Source: Piscicola geometra
Taxonomy: Eukaryota > Annelida > Clitellata > Hirudinida > Piscicolidae
DNA: 64,000 nucleotides
Direction of reading: 5' to 3'
Assembly (NCBI GenBank): GCA_943735955.1
Contig: OX030957.1
Location: forward strand, 7,940,757-8,004,756
Shown here piece by piece: positions 12,301 to 25,048 of the stretch (positions within the stretch are counted from its first letter, which is position 1; every line of letters begins with the position of its first letter). The translations under genes were made by a program, and so were the position numbers. The notes beneath the pieces were generated by a model. That model was not told the DNA's origin. It saw only the letters and a program-made list of their open reading frames with translations, and did not search any database.

Positions 12301-15300
12301 AAAATTAACATTAAAAAAATATATGTTCATCTTAAAGAAATCTATACATGCTTATTGTTTTAAAACTGTATCTTTCTCATTTGTTATATCACAAAACTCT
12401 TTTTGAAAATGTGTACAAAAAAGTTGTAATACAATTTTGCAAATCATATTTTTAACAGTTTCAAAAAAATATTTAAGATAGGTATTCAATTTGAATTAAT
12501 TTTCAAGAACTTATATCTAAAAAAAGAATAAAATCTGATTCACATGAAAAATACCAAACTAAAACACGTTGATCATGTAACATTTAATTCAACTTTTCAT
12601 GTGTTCCACCACTGGTCTATACTAAGATTTATTGCCGAACTAGAATTTTGTTGACTTAATCCTTATATTCTTACTTTAAATAGCGTTAAAATGTTCCCCA
12701 TAATTCATTGTTATATTCTGGAAATAATTTCATTTTGATTTATCTTTCACGGTGATACTAGTTTCTTTAAATTATGTATGTTTCTAACCATTCGAAAAAA
12801 TTTCTCGTCTTTAAATGGAACTGCGCAAAAGAAAATTAGACTAAAATATTACTTTTCAAAGAATCTAACTTTAATACTAACTATATTTTAAAATAAAATA
12901 TGCTATTTTTAGATGGAGCAAAAAATCAAGAATTCATAGATATTTGATAAAATAGTTTCTTTAATTAGTCTTGTTCTAAAATAAGACTGATTCTAAAATG
13001 GATCGGAAAATATATACCCCATAAATTAATTTGAAGGACTTTTATACATTTCTTTATGCTTTCAATGAATTCTAAACAAGTATTCTAAAATAAATTGAAA
13101 TGATTTTGAAATGAAATATGTGAATCTTTAAAAATATTAAATTATTTTCACAAACAGTTCCACTCTACCGCAATTACATTTATAGGTTTTTTTTTAAATA
13201 ATAAATATTTTTTTAACTTATAAAAAAAATTTAATATTTTAAAGTTTTATATTTTAAACTCAATAAAAAACGTGAAAAAAATATATCTAGTAATCTTTAA
13301 TGAAACTCTATCTCATTCAGATGATTGAACAACTCAATATTTTTTGTGTTGATGTCTTTAATTTCCGGAAAAAAACTTTCATGAATTTTGAGTTATAGAT
13401 TTGTCCCAGCAATTAAAAACTAAATAAATCTTCAAATCTTTCCACGCACTAATCCCTGCTCAACCACCGAAAACAGACTTGGGCGTCAAAGACAGCGGCA
13501 ACTACACGTGCCAAGTAAACGGACCCAAAAATGTGGTTTTGCACGCCATCACTCACTACGTCTTCGTTAGAGGTAACAGGAAGGTTGCAGTTGCGAGATT
13601 GATCGAGGGTTTGGATATTTTGATAATGAGGGTTTGATAGAGGAAGCTAATGGAAGTTGGGTCTAATTAAAAAAAGAAAGTTATACTTTTATTAAAATTT
13701 TAAATGAAGATTTCGCAAAAAATACGAGATTTAAAATATTTATCCAAAAAAATCATTATATAAAAAAATACTTTTTAAACCTAAAAAAAGCTCAATTACC
13801 TTTTAAAAAAAGACAACTAAATAGAAAATGTGAAAATACACATCATGAATAAATAAAGTTGAAACCTTTTTACATTTTATTTAAAGTGAGTAAAAAAAGT
13901 GTTTTACATTTTTTGAAATTTTAAACTTTTACAAAACAGCACTCATTTCTTGAAAAGAATCTCACCATCTTTATCCTTTGGTGGTCATAAGCTCTCTCGC
14001 TTGTAAATTCGATTTGTAAGCTCATTGCCTCACTTTGTAGTCGCTACTTTCACCATCAAAAAATACTATTTATTTGGTTTTAATTTTTATAAATGTAATA
14101 TTTGTACTGAATTTTTTTCACATTAATTATTTAGGTTATTTTGATACCTTGTATCCATCTGAATGTCTTTTTTCAAAAAATAAATTTTAATAAATGCGTA
14201 TTTTAGACGTTAATTTTCTTGAATTGAAACTATTTAGTTTTCATTTAATAAAACCTTTACTAAAGTTAGTTAACTTTTCATCAAGCTGTTTTTTTCTTCA
14301 ATTAAATTGAAAATACGTCAAAAGTTGACTTCCTTTTCGACCCCACAGCCTACTCAGACCTCCATTCTAATCCTATGCTTCCTGGTCTATAATCTCAGCC
14401 GTGCTTTAAGACACTGACATATCCTGCGTCAAAAGTCATTGACCAGGGAAACTATGAGTTTAAAGAAGCAAACAACCACTTTTCTGGTATTTCAGTCTTC
14501 TTTTACGGACCAATTAGCGTTTTTAAGACCTTTTAATGCACTTTTGCCTTGTCATAAAAAAAATAATATGCCCGTTCCACTCTCAATTTCTCATCTGTCT
14601 CTTTTATGTTGTCTCTTTTCTACCTCGTTATGTTCATTATAATTGAAAATTTATTCTATCTTTTTATTGCGTGTTCCTATTGATAGTAGCAGCAGTGCCC
14701 ATAAAACTACAATTGCAAGTGTAATAACTACAGTCGACACTATAAAAGAAACAATTAGATATAAAAGAAAAAGAAAAAACCATCTACAAAAACATCAAGT
14801 AATAATACACGTGAAAAAAAACTTTGTATCAACAACAAAAATGAAATAAAATTGAAATACTATTTCCACGTTATTGCCTTTTCTTATAGGCGTGTCATTA
14901 CAATTGACGACATTATTTCTCAGTTATGAGCTTTAAAGCCCCATCACTCGGCACATTCAACTTACCAACATTACCAAACAATCCATGCTCTTGATGATTG
15001 GGACAGAAAAAATGGATACGCAGATGATGGTGGTGGGTAGACAGAGTAGTCAATGTATATTTTAGAACGTTGGTTACAAAACTCGTTGATTTACTACACC
15101 TAGTAAAACAATTATATATTTTTGTTTTGGAATTGTGGTTTTGACGCATGAGAAAAAAATGAGATGTGAAAAAAATATCTTTACAATTCTCTTTAAAAAA
15201 AACCTGACAAAAATTTTAATTTCACACTTACCACCTAGCCGGTTATGAAAAACTAACACGTCTTTCCAAGTCCACACGGTATTTCCGATTCTACGTTGCC

Positions 15301-18300
15301 TTTAGAATAGTCTAGACTCTGTTTCAAACATGATTGCACACGAAAATATTTTTATTTTAATTTTTTAACAATAGATTTTGTTAGAGGAAGCTAATTTTAA
15401 AATATTATGAAAACATTGTTTTGACACAATAAATAAATAATTGTTTGAAATACTTCAGTTTATACTTTCTGTGAAAATTTCCTTTTTGATATGAAAAAAA
15501 TGAATAAAATTTCTTTTTGTTTAAATATCATTTATTAAAATATAACTTTGAAAATTGCCAAATCTTTAATTTTCAACATTTTTTATGATTTAAATAAATG
15601 TTCAAAAGCTAAAACTATACCAAAATATGAATTCTGAAGTCATAAGGTTAAACGAACTGACAAGAGTGTGAAAATGTAATCAATAGCTTTTTTAAAGAAA
15701 GTAAATCATCAAGAATGAGAATTATCGCTTCTAAAACATCAAAAACAAATGTCATTCAGTTCAAAACCAACATTTTTATAGGATATGCACATAAGGTTTG
15801 TTGAAATATTTATTTGAAAATGGAATACTCTATTGAATAAAAGAGCTGGAAGGTATATGGGCTGTGTTGACGCGAGCAAGATGACAACAAGGGAGCGAAT
15901 GTTTTAATGCTGGGCACACATCAATAATGGCGATACAAAGACCAAAGTGATTTGTGCTTTCCACGAGTTATAGCCATAGTATCCTGGGTTTAATTAACCA
16001 TCCTATAGACATCTCTGGATCAATAGCCTACAAAAATTGATCATCCGAATTTTAAAACAGCTTTCAAGCTAATTTTGTGGTCAAACTTATTAAAAAACGA
16101 TGGAGAACGATGCATTTATTAATTAATAACATTATATTTGCATTAAAATACTATTAATAATAGTTTAAAATATTTTATTGTTTGCTTCAAAATAGCATCT
16201 AATTGATTTGTTTATTTATCATCCTTCTACAATTATTTTAATTCAATTTAAATTTAGTTTAAAATAAGTTTAAAAATATGTTATTTTACAAATAATTTTG
16301 CGGATCATTACTTTGAAACCACTGGCGAATACAAACAAGATATGTTTAAAGACCTAGTCTTAAAAAGAAAAGGAAATCCGACAGGAAGCTATTGACCACG
16401 AAATATTGTAAATTATCGCATTAACCCGATGATCACAAAATAATTGATAAATGCAGACAGCTTTTGTGTTTTGTGACAAGCTTTGCTTTTACAATGTGAA
16501 AGGCTTTGAACGATTTTTGTGGTTAAAACTTTGCGACTTCTTTCATAATCAGTTCATCTCAAGGAATCACCTGCTTCATTTTTCAGTTTATTTTTCATTC
16601 TTCTTTTTTTACTTTTTTGCTATTTGTTAATAGTTCTGAATATTAAGCAAAACCCTGCTCAAAGACTCTCAAAGACGATTTGATAAAGAGTTCGTGGAAC
16701 CTTTCGAGAACTGCAGTTATGACACAAAACTAGTTGCCGCGTGATTGGCTTGCTTTGAATTTCTGCAAAAAAACTACTGGCATGTCGTCATGAAGAATTT
16801 TCTCACGCTACGTTCAATTACTCAAAAAGCGTATTCAAAAAATTGTTTTACAATTTTTATGTGATTTTTCAACTTTTAAAACAATGTTATCTTTTCAAAC
16901 ACATGGAATGATAATTATAAACTTTAGATGCAAGGACAATGACGAAATTCCTAATTTTTTTGACTAAAAATATTTGCTAACATTTCATACGCAAAAATGA
17001 AAACAATAATTTTTTTAATATAAATATTTTCTAAAACATTAAATGAGTATGTGCATTTGAATATTGAATAAAAAATTTATATTTATTTGAGTTTCAATGG
17101 GTTTTTTTCAATTGACAAATCATTTCATTTGTAAGATATTTTTAAAAAATCACAAATTTCAATTATTTGATTTAAAAAGTACATTTAAAGAATGCAGAAA
17201 TACCGAGTGGATCTTGGTTAACATAAAAAACCTCTGCTTGCAGATGCAGTCAATGTCATTCACTTGAAACTTCCAAAAAACCTTTCTCCTCTCCAATACA
17301 CTTCGAAGTCTCTCAATTCTTCATCTCACCTCAACGACATATATCCCAGTCCCTTAAACTTCCAACACGGCAACTTCAGCACCACCACCGGCAAGCACTC
17401 GAGCACTGATCTGTTCTTCCTCGACGGGCAAGCGACCGTTTTTTCGTGCACCACCACTGGAGGCTATCCTCCGCCAGACATCACCATCCAGCTGGCCAGA
17501 CAAGACTTCACCAACCACTTCGACCTCGTCAACTCGCTCAGCCTGCACGGCGACGTCTCGATGCGCAGGATCGTTGCAACGACGGCGAGAGTGAGCCGCA
17601 ACTTGAAGATGTCGCTGAAGCACCACGCCAAGAAAGTCGTCTGCACTGCCACCGTTCCAGGCCTCCAAGGAACCTCCACCTCTGGCATCGTCAACGTTCT
17701 ACGTGAGTCCATTCACAAGAATTCATCTGGGAATTTAGCTGAACAGAACTTTTTTTATTTTAAATGTTTGTTTGAAGGTTTTTGACAGAATTTTTTAACT
17801 TTGAGTGTTAGTTTGATAAGTTTTTTGTCCTTTCAAAAACTTGATTAATTACTTTTAGGGTTCTTTGCTTAAAGGTTTAATTCTTATATATATATTTTCC
17901 TCTTTGGTCAAACTTATTTATTTATTTGCATATGAATTTTAGTTTATTTTTAAATATATTTTTGAAGGATGAATTCTTTTGGAAAAAAATATTAATTTCA
18001 TTCAACGGTAAATTATTATTTAAAAACATACGAGTAAAAAACAATCATTGAGTTTTTTTTAAGTGTAATTAAGTATGTTTTATCTCAAGTAAATAATTAG
18101 TTTACCTGGAAATGACTTTGCATTAAATCAATTCATCACTTTTATGTAACCAATGAAATAAACACTATCCATTCATTTAGTCTATTCAATAACTCTTCTT
18201 TATCGAACCTATCGATCAGAATGTCTAGGATGATTTTCAAGCATTTAAGGAAAAAATATTTTTTATGCATTTTTATTTTTCTATTTTTATTCAAATCACT

Positions 18301-21300
18301 CGAAACTAAAATATTTCCTTCATAAGTAGGATGACGTTTATAACTTACGACTTTTAATTACTCTTTACCAGCACTGACAACACCACGCAACAGATCGGCC
18401 TTTGATTTCCTGCAAAAATGATTCAGCGGCTCTAGGGGAGATCGATGTTTGGCTGCAGTGCACCGTCTTCGCCAGGCCTCCTCCCTCCTCGTATTACTGG
18501 ATTCTCGACTCCAATGGAAGCACCCTTTCGCGCCAAAACTTCGTTCATGGCTTCCAGACTTCCCAAAAGGTTTGCGTCTCTGAACTTATTCCAGTCTTGG
18601 AGAGTTTTCTTTTTAAAGTTAATTGTTTGTTTCTCGCCTTCGTGTTTGCATTTTAAAAATGATATAAAAACTTTTTTCACCCGAAATTAATTTCCTTATT
18701 GCGAAAAATGTACGTCGATTGATTTGCACTTTCACTGAATATAGCAAGTAACCTTGGGTATATGAAAAATAATGTATCATTACAAGCTTCACATGTTGTG
18801 ATTCTACGTCATCCGCCTTGATGGATCGTCATGCGAACATTCTGCCTGCGTGCATGCAAGCATCACAGGCAAATAGAGAAGTCCTTCGAGATTTATGAAC
18901 TTCGTGATAGAGTCTGCTTTGATGTCAGTGCTTCTTATGATCGCATCGAAGCATGTAGTGCTTGCAACCTGCAAGGCAAACAACACAATTCATAATGAAA
19001 GACCACTTGAAGAGGTCAGGTTAAACTAATCGGGAAGCATTGCTTAAACAAAAACTTTTAAAACGAATCTATTTTGACGAAATCGTGTAATTTGGTCACT
19101 AAATAAGTTATTTTAAACAAAACCTTGAAAAGAAACTTGAAAACTCATAAATAATGAGAAAACTGTCACAATAAAAAAAAGACAACTAGTAGGAATGTAA
19201 GAGGCCAATGAAAAGGAGTGATAAAGCCTAGGATAAGAAGCAATAGATGTTTGGTGGTTATGTCACTCGAGATCCCTATCGCTAGATTGCTTCATCGTGA
19301 GGTTGTCATGGCCATGTGTAAAGAAAGAAAACTTTGGAATTTTTTTCTTTAAATATGAAACAATTTGGGTAGTTAGAAGTGCAAAAATCTTTTTACTTGC
19401 AGAAAATGGTAATATTTCTCAGATGTCGCATACTTTATGAGAAGTCTTCTCAGGAAAGAACGCCTCGGATTTATCAAACCCATATTATTTCCCGAAGACA
19501 CATACTTTCCCATTTGTTTATTGCATATAGTAGTAGTGGTAGTAGTAGTAGAACTAATAGTAATATTAAAGAGGTTGATAGACTGTGGTTCTATTATTGT
19601 AGGTTTCTTAAGTTGAATTAAGTGTTTTTGTAGAGATTATTCCGCGTGAAGTTGATGAGTTTATTTGAAATAATACGTTTTTTCTTGCTTTCATGATTGC
19701 TATCAAAATTTTGATTGAAAAACTTCTATTTAAGTTTAAAAAAGTTATATTTCTTAAATAGATAAAAACTTTCATGGGCTCAACTATTTTGCTAAGATAT
19801 TTATATATCAATCAATCAATCAAATAATTTCTATAGCGCTCTTTATTCAAATTTCAGAATTTTATTGCAAACAGTGTCAATTAACAGTCTTTTTTTAAAT
19901 TTAATGTTTATAAAAATGTAATCGATCAAATGAAATAGGCCAATTATTTTCAACGCGAAAGACAGTGGATTTGTATTTCAATTAATTCAAACCATTTAAT
20001 CTTTTTACTTCCAGCAATCAATCTCAGTCGCCATGAGACTATAATTATTTTATAATCGCCTGCGAGTTTTATATTAGATTTACGAGCGCAATAAGAACAA
20101 ATTAAGTGGATATTGATTCTTTTCTGTGAATTGCGAGTATCAATTGCGTTTCACATTCATCAAAAGTTCCATTCAAATTTCAGAAGGTGGCATAAAGGTA
20201 AGAACGGGTGGTGGGGTGGATTCAATTGACGGGAGAGGGATGTGCTTCTGTCGTGGCTGGATGAGGCTTTGATATGGAAGTGATGCATTGTCTGTGATTA
20301 AGTTTGATGAAGAGTGCGACGTTAAGGTTGAGATTAATGAGGCTTGCATGATTTAGGGGAAGTCTGATACTCAGGATTAACAAACGGTTTACAAATTAAT
20401 ATACAAATTAAAGTATTCGAACAATAACATTTTCCAAATAAAAGAAGTGTCAAAATTTAATTTATAGTTTTTATTTAGATGGGAAAAAATTAATTTTCAA
20501 ATTATTTTATACACTAAAATATCCTTAATTTACCGGGTCCTAAAGGCTTATGGATTAGTGCCAAACTTCCACAATTCTTAATCTATTTTAATGAATGGAT
20601 TAAAGACAAATGCTTGGGTAGTTCACAGTGACTGAACAAGCAAACAGATGCTTAGATGAATGTACAAATTCCTCCTCCAATGAAGGAATTTATATGCGTT
20701 CGCAATTTATCTCCATCAAGCAGTTCGCTTCTTGTCCAAATTACTTTGTATTTTAAAACATAATGTGTTTCAATTGTAACCCGTTAGAAGAAACTAGACT
20801 ATTTGCAAACTTGAAAAGATTTATGTTGCTTTTAAAAGTTGAATTATTTTTTGATAAGGATCTTTTTATCGACAATTAATAGGCGTATGACAGTGTCATA
20901 TAGTACAAAACTTATGAAAAACCTCAAAATAATGATTTTTCCAAGAAAAATACTTTCATGAAAGCGAAAAATCCAAGTTTTTAAATCGAATTAAATCTAT
21001 AAATTCGATTAAAAAACTTGGATTTTTCGCTTCTATGAAAGTATTTTTCTTGGATAAATCATCATTATTCAAACAGATTTTTCAATTAATAATAAATTTT
21101 CCAATACTTTTATTAGTCTAAAAGAAATTTTAGAACTTAATTTCGCCTAAGATAGAATATTTTTTAGAAAACTAAAGCACTGAGTTGACCGCACGATAAA
21201 TACGGAAAATATTACAACTTACAAAAAAGTCTTGTCTCTCTTCCATAAACTAATGGCATGAAGCGACGAAAAGGTAAAGTTGAATCACCTTGGTGATCAA

Positions 21301-22503
21301 GCATGCATAAGACTGTAATAACTGAAGCCCTGAAAAGAGATAAGATGCAAAATGATCCTGATTAAAATTTTGATGCACTGTTTTAAAAATGTAATATTTT
21401 CCCTGTAGGATATCGAAAACTGTCGAGCGTTGTTAGGCGTCCACTTAATGACTTTCTAATTTCGAATATATATTTTTTACATCTACTTATTTTCAGATTA
21501 ACAATCCAGAAAGTTTTGAAATAAAACTACAAATTTCTCAGGTTTTTAACTTTTATTATTGGACGGGAATCTAGCTTTAAATGTTACTCACTTTATTTTA
21601 TAAAAATAAAACAACTAAAATATATTAATATACATATTTAGATTCTATTTCGTTTCATATACTCTTCTAAATGTTCAATACATGTTCAATATCTAGCTTC
21701 AGCTTTACTTGCACAACATAGGTCTATTGCAATCCCAAGGTTGACAGCAGGTCTTTCAGGAATTACATCTTGGTTGTTTCAAACGCTGTGGGCTCGAAAA
21801 ACTCATCAGCAACTCTTTCCAGAAGTAAGTCTCTCGATGCATCCATGAAGGCATTGAACAATGTGTTTCCATGTTAATCCAGAAAATATAAGACTTCAAA
21901 CCATTGCTTAATCGTTAGCATCTGTCTATTTGTGAGTATAAAAAAGGGAAACACTAATGACATCGAGAATTGAAGAAATGTGAAAGGAGTTAATAAATAA
22001 ATAATATTTTCAATAACATTTTGAAATACCAATGTTTTAAAAACTTAAAATTTTCAGTTCGCTAGTACATTATATTTTGTCTAAACAATTCATGTGTAAA
22101 GTTATGCAAAAATGCAAATAAACTTTCAATCAATCAAAAAACGTCATAAAAATAGAAAATAAATATTAATAATTATTATTACTTTTCCACTCCAGAAGTT
22201 CCTTCTCTGAACAAACAAGCCCCTCCAAGAAAAAAATACAACTCCACTCACATCAAAAACATTAGGAAATACCAGAATGCTTTTTCTTTCGCTTCTTCGT
22301 CTTCTTCAAAAGCTTTTTTAGGTTTACTTTTATTTCCAATAATAAAAGAATTGTCTTCGGTTTTAGCAGCATTCTCATACGTTTTTGTAGCAGGAAAATA
22401 TGTATATCGTCTTTATTTTTTTGTTTTGCATATCTCAATGTCTACGGTTGTTTGCAAATTATTCCGAAGACTTTTACTTTTCAATTTTAAGAAATTCATT
22501 TAA
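9324..22503 (+). CDS. Immunoglobulin-superfamily membrane protein, three Ig domains, 8 exons
   Basis: Assembled exons: 9324-9387, 10474-10634, 11464-11575, 13477-13572, 17244-17702, 18394-18569, 21722-21824, 22196-22503. All have AG/GT borders and compatible phases; 1479 nt, 492 aa. Residues 1-20 are a signal peptide (MTSKALFCLLLAVFLSYAC). Domain 1 is V-set-like: C49, W65 and DSGNYTC ending at C124. Domain 2 has C213 and C278 but no core Trp. Domain 3 has C320 and W333, but the usual second-Cys position reads NYILVVSNAVGS with Leu. Exon 8 encodes a basic stretch, then hydrophobic segments (about 431-476), which could anchor the protein. The family (Lachesin-, nectin- or similar adhesion molecule) is not resolved. 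GC-richer DNA at 9000-9130 may be promoter or 5'UTR. Exon 6 uses the second of two nearby AGs, because the first puts a stop in frame. Least certain is the end of exon 8. Confidence 0.8.
11757..11923 (-). mobile_element. tRNA-derived SINE (minus strand), GCGC-type tail
   Basis: Read on the minus strand it has a tRNA-like head: a degraded A box (AGATGGTAAG) and a B box (AGTTCAAATCC). The head is followed by the family body CTATCATATACCTAGTGTAT and a tail through GAGTGGCGCTTCAGTTGCGT into GGGCGCTATAC. The body matches the SINEs at 26825 and 42201. It lies inside intron 3 of the Ig gene, antisense to it. Confidence 0.85.
18822..18986 (-). other. Antisense coding-like island inside an Ig-gene intron
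   Basis: On the minus strand a good acceptor (TTGTTTGCCTTGCAG, ending near 18968) leads into about 47 open codons (…TTCFDAIIRSTDIKADSITK…, LEGLLYLPVMLACTQ) before a TAG. A second island with a strong donor (GGTG|GTAAGTGT) lies at about 15233-15290. Both have higher GC than the intron around them. They could be exons of a nested minus-strand gene, or chance. I could not identify a family. Confidence 0.2.
19806..19860 (-). mobile_element. Candidate LINE 3'-tail remnant
   Basis: Read on the minus strand, AGAGCGCTATAGAAATTATT followed by (TGAT)n resembles the 3' end of the LINE at 62.5 kb (AGAGCGCTAT, GGCGCTATATAAATATTC, then TGATAGATAG). Probably a severely 5'-truncated insertion in intron 6 of the Ig gene. 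Confidence 0.4.
20931..21066. repeat. Foldback element: ~62-bp inverted arms with an 8-nt loop
   Basis: Left arm 20931-20992 and right arm 21001-21066 are reverse complements with few mismatches and small indels. For example CCAAGAAAAATACTTTCAT on the left matches ATGAAAGTATTTTTCTTGG on the right. It is located in intron 6 of the Ig gene. It could be a MITE-like foldback or a hairpin RNA source; no coding potential. Confidence 0.85.
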
Positions 22504-22937
22504 AGTATTTATAACACTTTTTTTTCGTTTATTAAAAGTTACTCATTGTTATTTAAACAATTGATACTGCTGTTACTATCATCATGAAGATCTAAATTAT
22601 TTTAGCTGGATTTCAAGCATTATTTACATTTTAAAAATAGTAAAATTTTATCATTCAAAATTTTTTTTATAGCTTAAACTTATAATAATTTTTTCTTATA
22701 AAATAGTTTTGTTTAACAATATTTTTGAATGGTTAATAAATTGGTTTCAAATATTCATGAGCATCTCAAATCTTTTGACACTTGACAAAACATGTAATGT
22801 GAAAATAAATCATATATCAACTATTTTTTGATCAAAAAAATATTTAAAACTTAGTTTTTTATCCGTTTTTAAGTATAGCACATTTAAAATTAATTATTAA
22901 TATTATTAATAATAATATAATCGACTTAAAAATTAAG

Positions 22938-23004
22938 CTTAAGGTTGGTTCAACAGGGATTCGAACTGGTCCAACGGCTTTACCATCTAAGCCAACCCGC
23001 TTGC
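22938..23004 (-). mobile_element. SINE head fragment
   Basis: Minus strand shows the A box TGGCTTAGATGG and B box CCAGTTCGAATCCC of the local tRNA-SINE family, without body or tail. It lies just upstream of the piggyBac copy. Confidence 0.7.
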
Positions 23005-23191
23005 CAATAATAAAAAATTTAACCCATTTTTGCATGAGCTGGCTTTAAAATTAGAAAATTACAATTTCATTTACTCTAAATCCTAATAAATGATTTAGAA
23101 AATTAATAGGGCAGTTGTAAGAGTTATTTTTTCTAAATGCTACTTTTCTTGAGATCTATTTTGTCCCAATAACTTCATGTATCTGATTTAA

Positions 23192-24978
23192 CCCATTAAC
23201 GCATACTGTCCTTTTTTAAGGACAGCAATAAAAAGTTTTTTTTATAATAGTTATCTTGATTATATTTATTATCTTTGCAACTAATCCTGTTCTATATAAA
23301 CTGAAGTCTTTGTTTAAAAAAATTTTGGTGATTTGAAATTGATAGATTGTTTCGATATTCTGATTTTTCGAGGCGATAACTAAATTTTTTGTGTTTTTGT
23401 CATGGCTCATGAAAAAAAATTATTTATAATTTTATTTAATGTCTACCATTCATAATTTATAACATTATTTTATTGTTATTCATTCTTATATCTTATTTTA
23501 AAATAAATTTCATTTTACATGTAATATTATTTCCAAAAACTGTGTTTTATTGAGTGTCCTTTTTTAAGGACGCTATGCAGTAATACTGATGGTAAAAACA
23601 ATTATTTTCAGATTCGCTCTTCATGAAGTCATTAGTATTTTGGAAGATGACAATGATTTCTTTTCAGCAGATATAGACATTATTCCTCCTACTGACCCAA
23701 ACTGCTCTGATGAGGATAGTGGACCCGAAGATGGTGAAGGTACCCTAGATAATTTATCAAGAAACCAGCTAAATGCAGAAGCAGAAATAGTAATTTCCAA
23801 AATTGGGGAAGAGAAAACCACTATAAGTAGAGAAGAAACTGCTGTAAAAAGGCCAGCTAAAAAAAAGTAAAATTGATCGGAGATGGACCAAAAAAGACAT
23901 TACTACTGGATTATTGGCAGATAATAGTTCAGAGAACAAACCAAATTTAGAAAACATGTCTCCTCTCACATTGGTTAATTTATTTTTGGATGTACCAGTC
24001 ATCAAGCTAATAACAGACATGTCAAATTTATATGACAGCCAAAAACTAAAACAGCTGAATGCTACTGAAAATGAATATAGAGTGGTGCTGGCTTTACTCA
24101 TGCTTTCAGGTTATGTTCCTTTGGCCAACCGCAGGATGTACTGGGAACAGAGCGACGATGTACACAATCTAGCTGTAAGACTGTCAACAGATTTGAAGAG
24201 TTATTAAGATATTTGCATTGCAATGACAACGAGAAAATTAATAAGTTAGACAAGATGGCCAAAGTGCGTCCATTATTTGATGCTATGAATGAAAGATTTC
24301 TCAAATTTTGGCCCAAAGAATGTCATTTGGCGATTGATGAATCAATGGTTCCATATTATGGAAGGCATTCATCAAAACAGTTTATCAGAGGAAAACCCAT
24401 AAGGTTTGGATATAAAGTTTGGTGCCTAAATAATAGGCTTGGGTATTTGGTAAACTGTTACCCGTATCAAGGAGCCTCGGAAGAGTTCAATAGCGAATTA
24501 GGACTTGGTGGATCAGTGGTATCTAAACTAATAAAATGCTTACCAAAAGACACTCCATGTTATACTGAAATATTTATAATTTTTTCATATGGTTTCAAAC
24601 AGATCAAAAAAGAAAAAAAAGAATCCATGAATTTAGCTAAAAGCGTGTTGCAGATGTCCGATACGATGGAAAAGATCATTTTATTGGTAAAATTGAAGAT
24701 GGCCAAAAAATAATGCAAGCAATGTGGAAAGAAAGTGGAAAAGAAATGCCTTGAATGTAATGTAGCTTTACATTTGGAGTGCTTCAGCATCTACCATGAA
24801 TCGTGATTACCGTCAGTAGCAATGCATAGTGTCCTTTTTAAAGGACATTTTTTATTTTCATTATAACTTTTTTTGTATAAAATATTTCAGACTAATTTTT
24901 TGATTTTATTTTTTAGAATCAGTTTTTCAATAAAATGTAAAAAAATTAATTAATTCCTTTGAGTCATGCGTTAATGGG
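23192..24978 (+). mobile_element. piggyBac element with perfect TIRs and TTAA duplication
   Basis: Terminal inverted repeats CCCATTAACGCAT (23192-23204) and ATGCGTTAATGGG (24966-24978) are exact reverse complements. They are flanked by TTAA at 23188-23191 and 24979-24982, the target duplication diagnostic of piggyBac. A small stem, TGTCCTTTTTTAAGGACA, sits just inside the left end (23207-23224). Related stems, each next to a TGCATAG or CTATGCA motif in inverted orientation, occur at 23555-23580 and 24823-24848, bracketing the coding part. Length 1787 bp; the transposase inside is broken. Confidence 0.95.
23589..24767 (+). pseudogene. piggyBac transposase pseudogene
   Basis: The frame is split in at least four pieces. 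23589-23870 is an acidic N-terminus ending at an A8 run. After a shift, the next piece (from about 23871) carries TWKKDITTG-like and LTLVNLFLDVPVIKLI segments. Another shift near 24185 precedes RFEELLRYLHCNDNEKI, then HLAIDESMVPYYGRHSSKQF, which contains a catalytic-type Asp, and RFGYKVWCL. After PCYTEIFI about 150 residues of the usual protein are missing. Sequence resumes with VRYDGKDHFIGKIEDGQ and, after a further shift, the C-terminal cysteine-rich domain (CKQCGKKV, CLECNVALHLECF). The central deletion removes part of the catalytic core, so it cannot be active. The N-terminal cap and C-terminal zinc domain identify a PGBD2/3-like lineage. Confidence 0.9.
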
Positions 24979-25000
24979 TTAATGGTCAAAAATTTCAACT

Positions 25001-25006
25001 TTTATT
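25001..25006 (-). promoter_or_regulatory. Poly(A) signal AATAAA of mrpl27
   Basis: AATAAA on the minus strand, 43 nt after the mrpl27 stop codon. The expected cleavage position 10-30 nt further on falls at the TTAA end of the piggyBac element. Confidence 0.6.
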
Positions 25007-25048
25007 GTGTTTTACACAAAAGCTAGATAATGTAAATTTAGAAAAAGA

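Noticed and set aside
15233..18986. Antisense retinol-transporter (STRA6)-like gene
   Set aside because: A few motifs (GYYGYNSW, the W…L…HN pattern) looked suggestive. However, the ~400 residues that should lie between the pieces have no room, so the resemblance is probably chance.
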